Of a stretch of DNA of 64,000 nucleotides, positions 22,859 through 35,650 are shown piece by piece. The DNA is from Polytrichum commune. Lineage: Eukaryota > Streptophyta > Polytrichopsida > Polytrichales > Polytrichaceae. A model generated the notes under the pieces. The model made no database searches, was not told where the DNA came from, and saw only the letters and a list, made by a program, of their open reading frames with translations. Made by a program: the position numbers and the translations under genes. How positions within the stretch are numbered: position 1 is the stretch's first letter; each line of letters opens with the position of its first letter. The DNA is taken from the NCBI GenBank assembly GCA_950295325.1, contig OX485804.1, positions 14,880,001 through 14,944,000 of the forward strand. The letters are read 5' to 3'.

Positions 22859-23640
22859 CCATCCCACATATCCCAACAACTTGGCTATCCTTTTAGCATT
22901 GGTAGGAGTAACTAAACTATATATTACTACTATCTTCTATGGATCAGACTATCTTTCTTTCTCACTCACCACATATCCTAGCAATACTTATCTCTGCATT
23001 CCTAGGAAAGTCTTGTCTGGGTTCAAGGCCAACTGGGCATTTCTACACTTAATCAAAGTTTCTTTCACATACTCTAAATGTTGGCTAGCACTAGATTGTG
23101 TACTAAAATCATCTACAAATACGGTCATGGACTTAAACAACAAGTCTATGAATCTATACATGACTAATATCTGAAATGTAACAGGGCTCAAATGACATAA
23201 TCACCCATATAAATGTGCCCTAAGGAGTAGTGAAGGTCGCATTGTGAATATCTGCTAATGCTATGAAAATCTCATTGTATCATGCGTAGCCATCCATAAA
23301 GGTATAACGAGCATGACCACCTACTTCTTCTAAAAGCAATGTGATGAATGCCAAGGGAAAGTGGTCCTTCTGTGTACAAACATTCAATTTCCTATAGTCT
23401 ACATACACCCTTAGCTTCCCATTTTTTTCTTCACCAACATCATAGGAGACACCCAGTCTATATTCTCTATTGGCTTTATAAACCCAGCCTTCAACAACCT
23501 CTCCAATTCGGCTCTCACCAACAACTGCAACTGTAGATTCATTCTCCTCTCTTTTTGCCTAATCGGCCTAGCACCTGGATTCAAAGGAATTCGGTGCTCC
23601 ACCATCTCAAGAGGTATCCCCTTAAGCTCATCATACGACT
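22859..23640 (-). pseudogene. Gypsy reverse transcriptase N-terminal part, broken
   Basis: The minus strand reads MVEHRIPLNPGARPIRQKER and then ELERLLKAGFIKPIE (23411-23605), followed after frameshifts by SPVTFQILVMYRFIDLLFK and MTVFVDDFSTQSSASQHLEY (22988-23191). VDD is the catalytic box of RT. The polypeptide then breaks at the CACTA insertion. Confidence 0.8.
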
Positions 23641-23667
23641 ATGCAAATGTGTCACTGAACTCATATA

Positions 23668-24031
23668 TTAAAGCACTATACATTTGATCTCACCTTCCTC
23701 CAACTTGGAGCCCATTTTCATTTGTCCGACCTTCCCATTCTTAGTTCTCACCTCTACATATTTCCAATCCGCCTCAGACACATGGGTTTGCTCCGTCGTA
23801 TTTCTATACCAATCTAGAGGAACTTGAGAATAATCTTTGACATCTTGACCTACCACAATCCCCGTAGAAGTGGTCTTGAAGTGCAACGGTTCCTCCAACA
23901 ATGCAGCATCGCACAGTGCCTCCTCATCCTCAGTCACATCTACATGTACTAAGCCGATAATACATTCTTCTATCCCATCTACCCATGGAGTGAATCCTCC
24001 CTAGAACCAAGCCTCCTCCGTGAGTACCTCA
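23668..24031 (-). pseudogene. Gypsy pol linker, left of the nested LTR
   Basis: The minus strand encodes an acidic stretch with TEDEEALCDAALLEEPLHFK and KDYSQVPLDWYRNTTEQ. It continues in the segment at 25677-25913 once the LTR at 24037-25671 is removed. This is the poorly conserved region between protease and RT. Confidence 0.6.
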
Positions 24032-24036
24032 CATGG

Positions 24037-25671
24037 TGTGCGCCCAAATGGTGCCCACATTCTTATTTAAAGTAAAATGACGTTCAAACTTCAGAAATTG
24101 CAGGTAGTTGTATTAACATGGAAGTTGGATAGTACTTAAGTTGTTTGATGTAGTTATTGTTTTGCTCAAGTTACGGGTTCGCTCTTGAAGAAGAAAACGG
24201 GAAAAAGACCAAAAAAAATTAGGCATTTTGATTAGATTAGGGATGACAGTAGGAGAAAGTGAATTGAGTGAGATTTAAGTATTTGATTTAATCGTGAGGG
24301 TGTTCGTTTTAGTCCTAGATTGTGATTATTTATGGGGGGTCCCAATGTATGCGGACGAGCTGTGAATTCGAAGGTGGAGAAGGCCGGAAGGCCTTGGATT
24401 TTCTGGGCGAGAGGAAGGGGGTCCAAGAGCTTGGTCGCAGAGAGAGCTCTCTCTCTTCGGAAAAAAAAATGCAGGCAATGTGAAAGGCTGCGGGGCCGGG
24501 GGCAAACTCGGTGAGCTCGGATTGAGGGAGGAGGAGCTCCCAGGGTGGAAGTAGGAGATCGGGTGACTCAGGAGTGGAATTCCAGCGCGGAGAGGAGGGC
24601 AGAAACCCTCTAGAAAGCTTGGGCAGTGGGTAGTTTAGCAACTCGGCTGGATTGGGATACACCCTTCTACCAACCAAAGCGGCATTGGCGGCTGCCCAGA
24701 TGATGAGAGCAATGCCAAAAATCAGTGAGGTAGGGTTAAAGGAGGCGGTTGGGCGTGGTCTTCAACCATCCAGCTCGACTTCGACTCTTAAAGGCACCAA
24801 GCCACAAACACAGAGAAGCACGATCGGCGAAGTAAGTGAATTCTATCAGATTTAAGGGCATGTTTTGGTGTGAGGAACATTGCTAGAAGTCGGCCAGTCT
24901 GTGTAAAGATTCACACATTCTATGGTGGAGGATTCATCTGTTGCCCATGAGATTTGGGTGGTTGTGAATGTATCTGGGTAGCAGCTAGTGGCGACTGCGG
25001 CCTCGGCTCGAGTCTCTTCGCCGACCAGGGTCGATGCAGGGGGAAAGTTGCTAAGGTGTGTGATGGGTCCGATATTGGGTGAGGTTGAGAGGGAGCCGCG
25101 GCTGCTGACCAGGTAAGGTGAAGGCTCTAGGAAGGGCTGCCAAGCCTTTGCTGTTGCGAGGGTGAGGACTGGTCGAGGAGATTGCCACGGCCGCACGAGG
25201 AAGGAGACCGACTAGCTAGGTTACTGGAATTACAGAGTAGCCTCGGCCTTGGGAAACATGGGAGGGTATAGGGCTTAATTGGGTTTAGGGGTTAGGCAGG
25301 GTTGACATTAGATATTACATTGGTAGGAAGGGGTTAAGTGGAGGAGGGGTTTAAAGTTAGGCCAAACCCCAACTGGTCATGCTTAGTTGGTTATTCATTA
25401 GCTTAGGATTGATTGTGTTATAAACTCAAGGGTTTAAGTGTGAGGGGTGAACCCCAAGGAAAAATCACAAAGGTGGAATGAACACAAGGTGTGGAGTATT
25501 TTCTAAATATTGTTTACCGTGTACCCCTTTTGAATAAAGAGTGGTGTGTTGAATTTCGCATTATGGGATTTTGGGGAGTTGAATCACTAGCCAAAGGGAT
25601 TAGTGAGTACATATGAGTCAGAGGCTCTCACCCAAACTACGACGCATAAGGGTGGGGGTTTAGGGCTGACA
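24037..25671 (+). mobile_element. Solo LTR nested in the Gypsy remnant
   Basis: It starts TGTGCGCCCAAATGGTGCCC and ends GGGGGTTTAGGGCTGACA, variants of the family termini. A perfect 5-bp target duplication CATGG flanks it (24032-24036 and 25672-25676). It is 1635 bp long with no coding and no second LTR. Just before the end, ACGCATAAGGGTGGGGGTTT corresponds to the conserved ACGCTTAAGGGTGGG block of the family. It is inverse to the host Gypsy element. Confidence 0.88.
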
Positions 25672-25676
25672 CATGG

Positions 25677-26206
25677 CTCCAACAATGAGTATTCCTCCCT
25701 CCTTGAGCTATCACTGTCATCCCTCAAGTATTCGTGGTGAGAGGTCACCATCACATTACACACCGAATCCGGATATTCCCTCAACCACTGGGTATACTCT
25801 CCGTTGTCACTCCAATGGTAGAAACTATGACCTAAACTGTTTAACCCAGTGTCTAATGTAACTCCCTGTCTACCTAAATGGACAACTCCCACCAATGTTT
25901 CATTCTTCTTCTCTTACTCATTCTCTTCCTCATCCGAAGAGGTAGTGATATCTTCCATTGTTAAACTACCTAATGACCCTATGGAAACCTTAACTTTATC
26001 ATCCTTCGGCCCATAAGTAATGGAAGGCTTAGCTCGTCCCCAATCCACTATGGCATCTGCCATTCTCAACCAAGGCCTATCCAACAAGATGGGAAAGGTA
26101 TCCTTGTTTAAATGCATCCTAATGACATGAAAAGTCACAATGTATTCCTTCCTTCCTGTACTAATTCTACAATCCTTAATCATTCCAAGAGGTACCGCGG
26201 GACTTT
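25677..26206 (-). pseudogene. Gypsy protease/linker region, broken
   Basis: The minus strand reads GMIKDCRISTGRKEYIVTFH and then DTFPILLDRPWLRMADAIVD with WGRAKPSITYGPKD, the retropepsin C-terminal half of this Gypsy type (ILLGRPWL is the usual box). The upstream catalytic D-S/T-G part is missing because the displaced integrase fragment joins here at 26207. Confidence 0.65.
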
Positions 26207-26598
26207 CCCAATCTTTCTTGGAATCATGAATTATCTTGCGAAGTATACTTACCAATGTTCCATTGATTCGCTCCGTTTGGCCATTTATCTGTGGATGATA
26301 AGGAGTTGTCTTGCGATGGTCAATTTAGAACTTATTCGTCATCTCTTGAATTAAAGAATTCAAGAAATAAGTCCCTCTATCACTAACCAAGATCATGGGA
26401 CATCCAAATCGCGTGATAATATTTTCATACATAAACAAGGCGACATTGGCGGTGGTGTCTATTTTACTGCTTTAGCTTCTACCAATTTGGTCAAATACTC
26501 GGTGGCCATAACAATGTATGTCATCTCTTTTGATAAATAAGGGTGGACTTCTCTCACATAATTTATTCCCCACTTATCAAAAAGAATCAAAGATAAGG
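26207..26598 (-). repeat. Displaced duplicate of a Gypsy integrase segment
   Basis: About 390 bp matches 20130-20521 with only scattered differences (roughly 93 percent by eye), in the same orientation. It starts CCCAATCTTTCTTGGAATCA and ends near ATCAAAGATAAG. It lies between gag and protease, where integrase never belongs, so it is a rearrangement such as template switching or a nested partial copy. Confidence 0.85.
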
Positions 26599-27069
26599 AC
26601 ACTTACCACTGGATGGTCCCTATACCACTCACAGGCTTCGCCATCCAAAGTGATAGGGAACCACACTAAACAATAACCCGAATCAGTAATGAGGGAACTA
26701 GCTAACCTCTCAATGTACCTCTCCATGTGTCTCGAGAGATCCTCATCTTTAGTTCCCCAAAAACTTCGGGAGATTGGATGGCATATCCACCGCTGCCAAG
26801 TTCTGAAGAACGAGGATTGGGAGACCTCTCGGTCTAACCAGCGGATCAATAGGTGGGTTGGGAGGTGGATTGCCTCTCTCCCCATCATGAGCCATCGTGA
26901 CAACTGGTGTGTGAACTCCTAACTCGCTATCAACCTCTATGGGAGTCTTCTCTCTATCTATCTGAGTCTCTGGCAATATCTCGCTACTCAACTTGAAAGG
27001 ACTTGCCTCCCTTTTAGTTTGAGCTTCTATCCCTAGAACTTCTAGCAAAGAATTACTTGTATTTTCCAC
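26599..27069 (-). pseudogene. Gypsy gag, broken
   Basis: The minus strand encodes a Pro-rich N-terminal part (NPPPNPPIDPLVRPRGLP), then, after a frameshift near 26760, KDEDLSRHMERYIERLASSL and CLVWFPITLDGEACEWYRDH. The latter matches the Retrotrans_gag pattern (L..A..W....). It is cut short at 26598 by the displaced integrase piece. Confidence 0.75.
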
Positions 27070-28459
27070 ATTGATACAACTATTTGCTCTAATATCTAAT
27101 TCCTCTACTCTCTCAATATTCTTTGGTAATTTTTTCTTCCGTGTAGCCTTTCATATCCCTAACTTTAATTCAGGCTTATATGATCTAGTCTTATCGTGCA
27201 TCTACTAAACAAATCATTCAACCCTTTCTTGAACATACTTATAACCCGATATACTTTACCCTGAAAAGCAATGCCACTATATTGGATAAACCCCACTAAC
27301 AACGTTCACATGCTACCAGTTACCGGTTAACCGGTTATTAATTATTAATATAGTGTCTACTCCTGTAATACCAATTTTTGATTTTTCAGAGCAAAACAAT
27401 GTTTAAGTGAGAAACATGTTATTTTGGGACCTTATAAGTGGAAGCCAGTAAGTATGAATAGGGCTATAGTCTGGTAGTTCAGAAAGTAACCACCAAGGGC
27501 TATAGTCTAATTCTAAGAGGCTTCAAAGAAGGATATAGGCCATGGTCTCTGTGGAGTGAGGGGGTCTTTTTTCTTTGGTGAAAGTAGATTTCTGTACCAG
27601 GTAGGGAAGAGGCTAGGCTAGAAGAGCCGAAAGTGATAACAGTAAACCTGCCGAGTTCGAACTGCCTGAACTATTACAGGATTGATTTTATTGTGGAAAA
27701 CTATCCTTGCTATCTTGTGTGATGAATTTGTGAAACTCCAGGGGGCATGTACTGGAGTCTGCCTGGAACTTGTGTGAATGTATTTTGATTTACATTATTA
27801 ATTGTATTATTAATTTACAGTATCAATGGAAGTAAAGTTTATATTTCAATTGCAATTTGACCTCTAGTCTATTGTCTTGTGACTGTGAATGGGTATGTGT
27901 ATTTGTCTTCTACCATAAATATTGTGTGAGGTATAGTTATTGTAAATGAGAATTACAATTCATCAAGTCACAACAGAAGTTGTAATTTGAGTCTATAGTC
28001 TGTTGTTCATGAATGGCTGAAGTATTCCGGCCAGTTGGTAATACACATCTGAATTGAATTGTGAGAACCATAATATTGTTGCGCATTTATGAGTCGTTGT
28101 GTTATCGGATTGGTTGGCCGAAATAGAATCCCGGCTATCCCTATAAGAGTCTCGTATTTACATTAAAGACTATGGTCCCGACTTAATTAATCTGTAAATG
28201 CAAATCTTACGTTGTGATGCCTCAAGGAGATGCAAGAGGGTTGAAGGATTATGGTCGTAGTCTATGTAGGAAGTCAATGAGCAATTTACCGCATGATATT
28301 ATCTGGATCTCATATTTAAGTCAATCGTCAACTTGCTCTAAATTGTTACTTGCAATGAGCGGGGGAATTTCTGGGCATAATTGGTTGAAGGCCTAGTGCT
28401 TACAAATCTAGCCGCTTACAAATTGAGAACCTCCTGATCTCCTTTGTTAGGTTAGAATT
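27070..28459. other. No gene seen
   Basis: AT-rich sequence with no frame above about 60 codons and no recognised element ends. A short TAACCGGTTAACCGGTTATTA iteration lies at about 27322-27342. The 5' LTR expected for the Gypsy remnant is not found here. Confidence 0.45.
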
Positions 28460-28830
28460 AACTCTGATCAGATAGATAGAAACTCCAACCCCTTTCAAGC
28501 AAGGGGCCGGCGTGAATAAAGTGTCCGTTCGTAATGCCAATGACCCGATGCCCATTGGACAAGGGGACATTGGGACAAATACTATTCTCCCCTTTTGAGG
28601 ATGGACACTATAGTGACACACTATACAAGGTCCTAGCTAGCCACTAGTGCCTTGAAGATACCGGACATGGTATCCCCCCAAAGGGCTTTGAGGGTTTAAG
28701 GACCCCCCACCATAGTTGGGTGGACTAAGGTGGTGAGCACCACGCCGGCATGGGGAATAGAACCCACAACCTCCTCACTAGGGGCCATGAGCCCTAACCA
28801 CCAAGCCAAGGCCCGTGGTGCCAACTCTGA
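28460..28830 (-). mobile_element. tRNA-derived SINE
   Basis: Read on the minus strand, an A-box-like TGGCTTGGTGGTTAGGGC (28809-28791) is followed by a near-perfect B box, GGGTTCTATTCCCC (28765-28752). Next come about 270 bp of body including a GGACCTTGTATAG stretch, and then the shared block CTTTATTCACGCCGGCCCC with a (CTAT)n tail at about 28463. The last 110 bp recurs at 1176-1290 as a truncated copy. Confidence 0.7.
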
Positions 28831-29478
28831 TCATTGGTTATGTGGCTATTGTCTGTGAGGGATAGAATTGGAGAGAATATGTCAGATCTTCGTGATGATT
28901 ACAGTGATTCACCCTTGGGTTAACTAAGGTTGATAAGATTATGGTCTGGAAATATGGAGAGTAACCTACTCGGGTAGGTAGTCTATGGGAGAGTAGAGAA
29001 GAATATGTCAATAGACATACCAATACATCTTCTGCACTGGAATTACATATCATAATTAATGCTTCCCGGCAGGCAACCCAAGCAAGTTATAATTCTTAAT
29101 GTTGAAAGGAGATGATGTTGTGTTAATTGAACTTGAAGTCTCTAAAATGAATCCACTCTGTAAGAATCCATACAACAAATAGGGGTTACGATGAGTAATC
29201 CTGAAAATTGACTCCATTGTTGCACGTAATTGTTTGATGGCATAAATAAGAAAGGCTATTGCCGTTGTAGTGTAAATGGAGAAATCGTTTCCCACTAACC
29301 TTTCATGAAGGATGGAGCGTCAACGGGACGAGGCCATTGACTGCAAAAGGTTAACTCGGAAGATGGAAGAGACCAAAGGTCATGATACTTACAGCATCGG
29401 TAAGTTTTGATGGTTCATTGCAATCTTAGATGAATTAAGGATCATTTGGAAAATTACCACTCTAAAATTACACTCTAT
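28831..29478. other. No gene seen
   Basis: Frames of 71-79 codons occur on the minus strand, but none has a recognisable motif. It may be flanking sequence or the end of the Mutator-like element to the right. Confidence 0.35.
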
Positions 29479-32400
29479 TCACTCCGGCTTCCTCCGGAGA
29501 CCGGTGGTCTTCTTCTTATGTTGGAATGTAAGTGAACATGTCATTACTGTAATCCACCTTGCACAAAAATCTAAACATATAATAAAGATGTTTGCAATAC
29601 ACCATTTCCATTTTATTCCCAAACATTGAACTAACATTTTTGTGAAGTCAAGGCATGTGCATTGTAGTATATCACCAATTGTGACAAGGTATGCAATATC
29701 TTCTCTAGAGACAATGTTGATTAACACTCCAAATCCAGGATATGGAATGGCAATTACTCTAACCACATCATAACCATCTATGAGCCCAACGCTCTCCCAT
29801 TTGTTTTTATGATCTGCCATTGGTGGTGTTAGATTACGGCGCATTGTCTTTCCAAACTTGGAAATTGGGTAGACATCCGGATTTAGTGGAGCATGAAAAC
29901 CATTTGAGAGATTGGAAGTGTGGTGATTGTGGAAAGCATGCGGAGAGGAGAGAGAACCTCCCTCTTTTGTAATTGGAACCCAACGTCTTTGAGTGCCAAT
30001 ACCTCTGCTTTGAGAGATTGGTGTTTATCTTCACCGGCCATGTATTGGGTAATATATGCCAATCCAACAGGTTTTTTTTTTTGTTTTTTTGTTTTTTGTT
30101 TTGCTATCATGTACACAACGTTTGACGTCATCAAGGCAAAACCAAAACTCATACTCCACATCATTGGTAGAGCAATACTCCTCCTTCAATCCTTTGTATC
30201 TAGGAGCAGGGGTGCCATGTTTTTCAATATTGACTTTGGCGTTGCAAAGAGCCCTGGTATTGGCTTGCATGGCTCAACATCTTTCGGTAGAGTTGGGTGG
30301 CAATCTTGCAATGTGCCAATGGGAAGAAGGACAATCAATCTCTAACAAGAATGTGGTATGTGCCACACCATGCTCTTTAGAATTCAAGGACTCCTCTTTG
30401 CATGCCTTTTTAGCTCTTGTATCCATGCGAAGAATTGAGTAGTTCACTTTGGCAAATCGATGTGAATCACAATACGCACCTGGTGGTATATTAAGCTTCC
30501 GTTTGGTAGATCCAAAAAGCTCAGAACCCTACAAAGCACAATCCCTAGTGTTGAGGCCTTCCACCCCTAGATATGACTTCGTGGCCTCTGCTAGTAGTTT
30601 CACATCTCCACACCTAGAAGCAACCTTCAATTACAAGGACGCGAATAAGGGGTTTTACCAACATAACCACCTCTCAACCACGACTTGTAATTTGCAATTT
30701 GCATGGATGCACGAATCAAATCGTCCACTGTCATTTTGCATAAACAAGTCATTTTGTTTTCGGATTGTTGAAGGCACTTATTGTGCACTGTCTCTGCAAG
30801 GTTACAGTTTGAAATTTTTGCACATTCATTCATAGTCATATCTTGCAAATATTATACAAATTATAGTAAATTTCATATACCATGGAAATTCATAATCAAA
30901 GCATATTGCAAAAAAAATGATGATGCATTCACAAGAATCGTATGACCACCCCACTGCCCATAATGGAAGTGCCAAAAACCTAACCACTCAGAAAGTCTGA
31001 GAATGTCTTTCTCTGTGGCAGCTTTAGACAACAACCACCATGAACAATTGATACGATACGTAGTTTCAATTTTATCCATTGTTTTTGCGTTCTTGTAATT
31101 CTTGCATAGATGTTTGTGCTGAAATTATAAAAATGCCTTGATGTATTTATGTGCAACCTTATCCAAACTTTGTGACCGATGGAAAAGACAAATGCGTTTG
31201 CAATCCATCATTAACAAAGTTTGATGACCTTCACCATATATTTTTATGACCGCAATCCGATTGGCATGTTGTCCGCCATAAAACCTTAAAAATTCATGTT
31301 CGACACACCATTCTTCACCATGACATAGTTCAAATTTTTCCAAAAGAGAGTTTGAGTTGCGCCATCTTTAGATTGCATGTCACAACACGCAATAATTAAC
31401 ACCTTACAATACTTGCTATCGTACACATGGCATGCAAGAGTGATCCGATCCTTGAGACATTTGACATTATTCATAGGTTTTCCTCCAATTTGCATATGTT
31501 GAACAAGATCCACACCACTTCCTTGAGAATCTACATACATTTTGAAGACAAATACTTTGTTTTTAGACTGGCTAGAGAATCTGCTACCATTGACATATTT
31601 GAAGCCTAAATGGTCTTTAAACACCATTATACTATCCATCATGTCCATTCTACTACAAATAAAATATTTAGAACTTGATACAAATGTACAATAATTTGAA
31701 GAGGCATGAGTATTAAATTTATCCATGACAACCTCTAGTGATGAACATGCTAGATGATGTCTTTCACCGTTTGATGAAGATTTAAGGAGGTAGTCTGCAA
31801 ACAAATATTTGTTCGTTGTTATCACTATAGAGGAATTCTTGGCAATGGATGTTTTTATGACCTCATTAGCAACAAATTAGTAAGTCATCTCTAGTGATTC
31901 ACGGTATGTATCATTTGGCACAAGGTGTTCATGCTATCAAAATCAATTGTGGTAAGATCATATCTAAATATTCTTATAGACTTTGTCAATTTTCAGGCAT
32001 CAATAATATTCAAGGGTAAAAAAGATGAAGAAGGGTGAAAATGCGGACATGAAGAAGGAGATCTACGAGGAGACAATTACATTCATAACAGACAACTAGA
32101 GGTGTTATCAATATCCGTAGTAAGCAAACTTGGTGGAGTGGGAGTTCCAACTTTTTTGCAAAGAAAAAACGATGTATCAAAAAAATCAACAATAGGACAA
32201 ACATCATCATTCAAATCTTAGAACAAAAAAACAATATCTTTACTTGGTTCAATCTTGACATAAAAAAATATAGGTAGTTGGACAATAAATGTGCAAGAAT
32301 TGTTTGTGAGCACAACAATAGATGATTGAACTTGTGAATAAAAAATACATGTAACTCTAAATAACCGAGAATCTAAAATCCAAGAATGACCATATTCATT

Positions 32401-32562
32401 CATGGTCTTTTGTAGCAAGATAGTTTCCAAGATATCACCGTCCACATAATACATCTTTTGCTCCACATACATGGTTCCTATTCGGAGATTGAACCTCAAG
32501 CTAAGTAGATCCTTAGAAACATTCATATGACATTGATCCCCAAGCAAGAAAGTGAAGGGCAT
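29479..32562 (-). pseudogene. Mutator/SWIM-type transposase remnant
   Basis: Several minus-strand pieces fit a plant transposase with a SWIM zinc finger. Near 31125-31345: IAVIKIYGEGHQTLLMMD followed by ICLFHRSQSLDKVAHKYIK, the typical region around a transposase-domain HW/HR box. Near 30880-31050: SWWLLSKAATEKDI and LGFWHFHYGQWGGH. Near 29560-29790: IVSREDIAYLVTIGDILQCT with C-x-C, followed in another frame by VYCKHLYYMFRFLC, together the SWIM C-x-C...C-x-H. A poly-T-rich interruption lies at 30070-30102. Many frameshifts make it non-functional. The assignment rests on remembered family patterns; the terminal inverted repeats were not located. Confidence 0.55.
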
Positions 32563-33571
32563 AAAGGATCTAGAAGATTTTAATGATAGTCATGAAGAAG
32601 TAAGGGGGAGATAGCAAAATAAAATCATTATTTGTATTGGCAATACGAGAGATTTAATTGCATAATTATAAAATTCAAGTACATGAAATCTTAAATGTGG
32701 ATATAAGATGAGAAAAAATAGAAAAAATGGCGAAAAATCTAATAGATGAAATTATTTATCAATATAATGAATATATCAATATTATTATTAGCATAATGAA
32801 TTTAACAATACACAAATACCAAAAACATATGAAAAAACAATAAATGATGAAAAATTTGCATAAAATGAAGAATAAATATTTAAATATTTAAAAAACTATA
32901 ATAGACACCCCAAAATTAATTGTATGGGGTAGAGAATCTCTAATTCAATAGGCCATGTTGTAGCTTGTTATACTAAGATTTTTTAAATCCAAAAATATTG
33001 GACGTGTTGTAAATTATAAAATAACACACACATTGTATGATGTCAAAATAATTTAAAATTTAAATACAACAATAAAAGGAGACGTAAAATAAAATCACCA
33101 ATTATATATAGAACTATATGTCAAACATTATATGAGTTTGACAAAGGGTACGTGTATAGCATTTGGATATCACCATCATAGATGCAAGAGGAGAAACAAC
33201 ATGAGAGTCTTAATCAATTGAGTGACATAAGAAGAAAAAATGTATGATTGTATTTTACAACAATGAGAGCTCAAGAGCAAACGATTTGAGAATTTCTCCT
33301 ATTTTTTTCTTGCAAATGGATAATACTGATTTTTTTGATTATTTTCCCTCCAAATCCAAGCAGCTGGATGTTTACATAAGAAAATTATGTCGACGAATCT
33401 TCCTCTCATTTGATAGCTAATGCAATTTCAACAAACCATATATATTGGTTTTGTTTATATGTTTCAATCGTAATGAACATTCACATGTCAAGACCAATCT
33501 TGTTCATCGATTGTATCGGGTACAGGTTATTGGAGGTTTGTCAATTGACAGTTTCAAAAATTTATTCACAT
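32563..33571. other. Very AT-rich, no gene seen
   Basis: Long A/T runs, stops in all frames, and no terminal repeats detected. Confidence 0.5.
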
Positions 33572-34862
33572 TGTGAGGCCAAACCACCCACCCTTAAGCG
33601 TCCTAGTCCGGGTGAGGGAATGGGTATCACATCCATGTTCACATAGCTCCCTCTTACCAACTTCATAAAACTCCATTTCAATTCCCATCAATTATTACAC
33701 ACCACTTTATTCCATAATACGATTGCAAGCATTGAAAAATGCTCTTCTCTGTTTATCCCTTTCCTCCTACACTAATTCACAATCCCACAATCAAATCCCT
33801 ACTAAGACTTATTCTCTTATGCCACTCTCTTATTTATGTGAAACTAAATCCCCCTAATGCCCTAGGCCCTTGGCCGTTGCCATATCCGTTCAAGCTCACG
33901 ACCGGGCCCATCAAGGGTTCATACCTGGCCTTCCACCCGTTCCACCAAATACCAGCAGGTTTTCCTAGTTCGGCCACAGTCTCCCAAATACCGGCAGGTT
34001 TCCTAGTTCGGCCAGCAGTCTCCAAAATACCTGTAGCTTCCCTAGTTCGGCCAGCAGTCTCACAAAATATCAGCAAGCTTCCTGGTTCGGCCACAGTCTC
34101 ACAAAATACAGCAACTTTCCTAGTTCGGCCAGCAGTCTCCAAAATACCAGCAGGCTTCCTGGTTCAGCCAGCAGTCTCACAAAATACCAGCAAGTTTCTT
34201 GGTTCGGCCACAGTCTCACAAAATACCAGCAGGTTTCCTGGTTCGGCCAGTAGTCTCACAAAATACCAACAACTTCCCTAATTAATCCCACTAAGCCCCC
34301 TGCCTAATTCCACTAATTTCCCCAAGCCCCCTACCTAATTTCCCTACCTAATTCCACTAATTCCCCTAAGACCCCCTTACCTAATTCACACGTTTTTTCT
34401 AGCTCTAAGAGCTCAAAATCCTATAGAAGAGGGAGAGAGAGAGAGAGAGAGAGGAAGAGAAGAGGGAGAGGAGAGGGAGAGAAAGAGAGAGAAGAGGAGA
34501 GGAGAAGGAGAGGGCACCCAAAACCACAAACCCCTTAACCCTCTCCTACTTAGTAGGACCTTATCCTATCCACTAAACCCTCACCCCCTAAACCAACAAG
34601 ATAGGTTCCAATTCAAACATTTAAACTCCAAGGCCCCTTCCCCAACTATCAACTTCACAAATACTATCAACTTAATTCACCCAACCCTTTAAGGCTACTA
34701 ATCCTTTAATTAAACACACTAAATAAGCCTAAGGCTTAAAACATAAATCCACACCAATCCTCACTCTTTTTAATACTTTTTGTTATTTCAATAATGACCC
34801 CAATTGCAATTCTAAGTAAATTCTAACATACAACAAATATGAGCAACCATTTTGGGCTCATA
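33572..34862 (-). mobile_element. Solo LTR or LTR remnant of the TGTGAGCCC family
   Basis: The left end TGTGAGGCCAAACCACCCACCC is the inverse of the family 3' terminus, including CTTAAGCGTCCTAGTCCGGG. The right end TTTTGGGCTCATA is the inverse of the family start. Flanks are CACAT (33567-33571) and CACAC (34863-34867), a 4/5 match, so a decayed target duplication is likely. It is 1291 bp, contains GA-rich simple sequence at 34430-34512, and has no coding. Confidence 0.75.
33946..34275. repeat. About 38-bp tandem repeat inside the LTR
   Basis: About nine units with the core TTCCTAGTTCGGCCAGCAGT followed by CTCACAAAATACCAGCAGG. Two subtypes (CGGCCAGCAGTC and CGGCCACAGTC) alternate. The array has no counterpart in the other LTRs in the window. 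Confidence 0.85.
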
Positions 34863-35650
34863 CACACCTAACAATATAAAAAAATGTGTCACTAAAACTA
34901 TTACAACGTGGTGTTCACTTACCAGGGGTTGTGTGAGCAAGTATCTTTCCCACCCTTGAATGCGTCCTAGTATGAGCCCAAAATGAGTGCTCATATTGGT
35001 TTTATGTTTAGAATTTAATTAGAATTGCATTTGGAATGTTATTGAAACAATCAAAAGTATAAAAAAAGTGAGGCTTGGTGTGGTTTATGTTTTAGGCTTT
35101 AAGCCTATTTTGTGTGGTTAATTAGAAGCTTAGTGACATTAGGGAGTGTTTTGTTTGAGTGTGTAGTATTGGATGAAACAAGGGGAAGGTCCTTGGATTT
35201 AAATGTTTGAATTAGAACATGCTCTTGTTGGTTTAGAGGGTGAGGATTTAGTGGATAGGATAAGGTCCTACTAAGTAGGAGAAGGTTAAGGGGTTTGTGG
35301 TCTTGGGTGCCCTCGCCTCCTCCTCCTCTTCTCTCTTCACTTTTTTCCTTTTTTTTTTTTTTTTTTTTTTCTTCTTTTTTATTCTTGAGGATCTAGAGCT
35401 CTTAGAGCTAGTAGAAAATGTGTGATTTAGGAAAAGAGGTTGAGGGGAATTAGTGAAGTGAAGTAGTGAAATTAGGTAGGGGGTTTGGAAAATTAGTAGA
35501 ATTAGGAGTGGCTTAGTGGGATTACCAAGGCTCGGTGTTGAGGCAGACTGCCATGGTTTTAGAGTTTCTCTTTGAGGCCACGGCTGAAGGCCTAAGGCTC
35601 GGTGGTGAGGCACACTGCCATGGTTTCAGAGTTTCTGTTTGAGGCCACGG

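Larger units (their letters stand above)
19583..27069 (-). mobile_element. Decayed Ty3/Gypsy retrotransposon, internal region
   Basis: On the minus strand, from right to left, fragments of gag, protease/linker, reverse transcriptase, RNase H and integrase occur in normal Gypsy order, with many frameshifts and stops. The region is interrupted by a displaced integrase piece (26207-26598), a solo LTR (24037-25671) and a CACTA element (21503-22855). When the two nested elements are removed at their target duplications, the flanking pol pieces read on, which proves they are later insertions. No 5' LTR is found to the right of 27069, so the copy is truncated. Confidence 0.85.

Noticed and set aside
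30056..30442. 128- and 141-codon plus-strand frames at about 29920-30442
   Set aside because: They run opposite the transposase remnant, begin in a poly-T tract, and have no motif.
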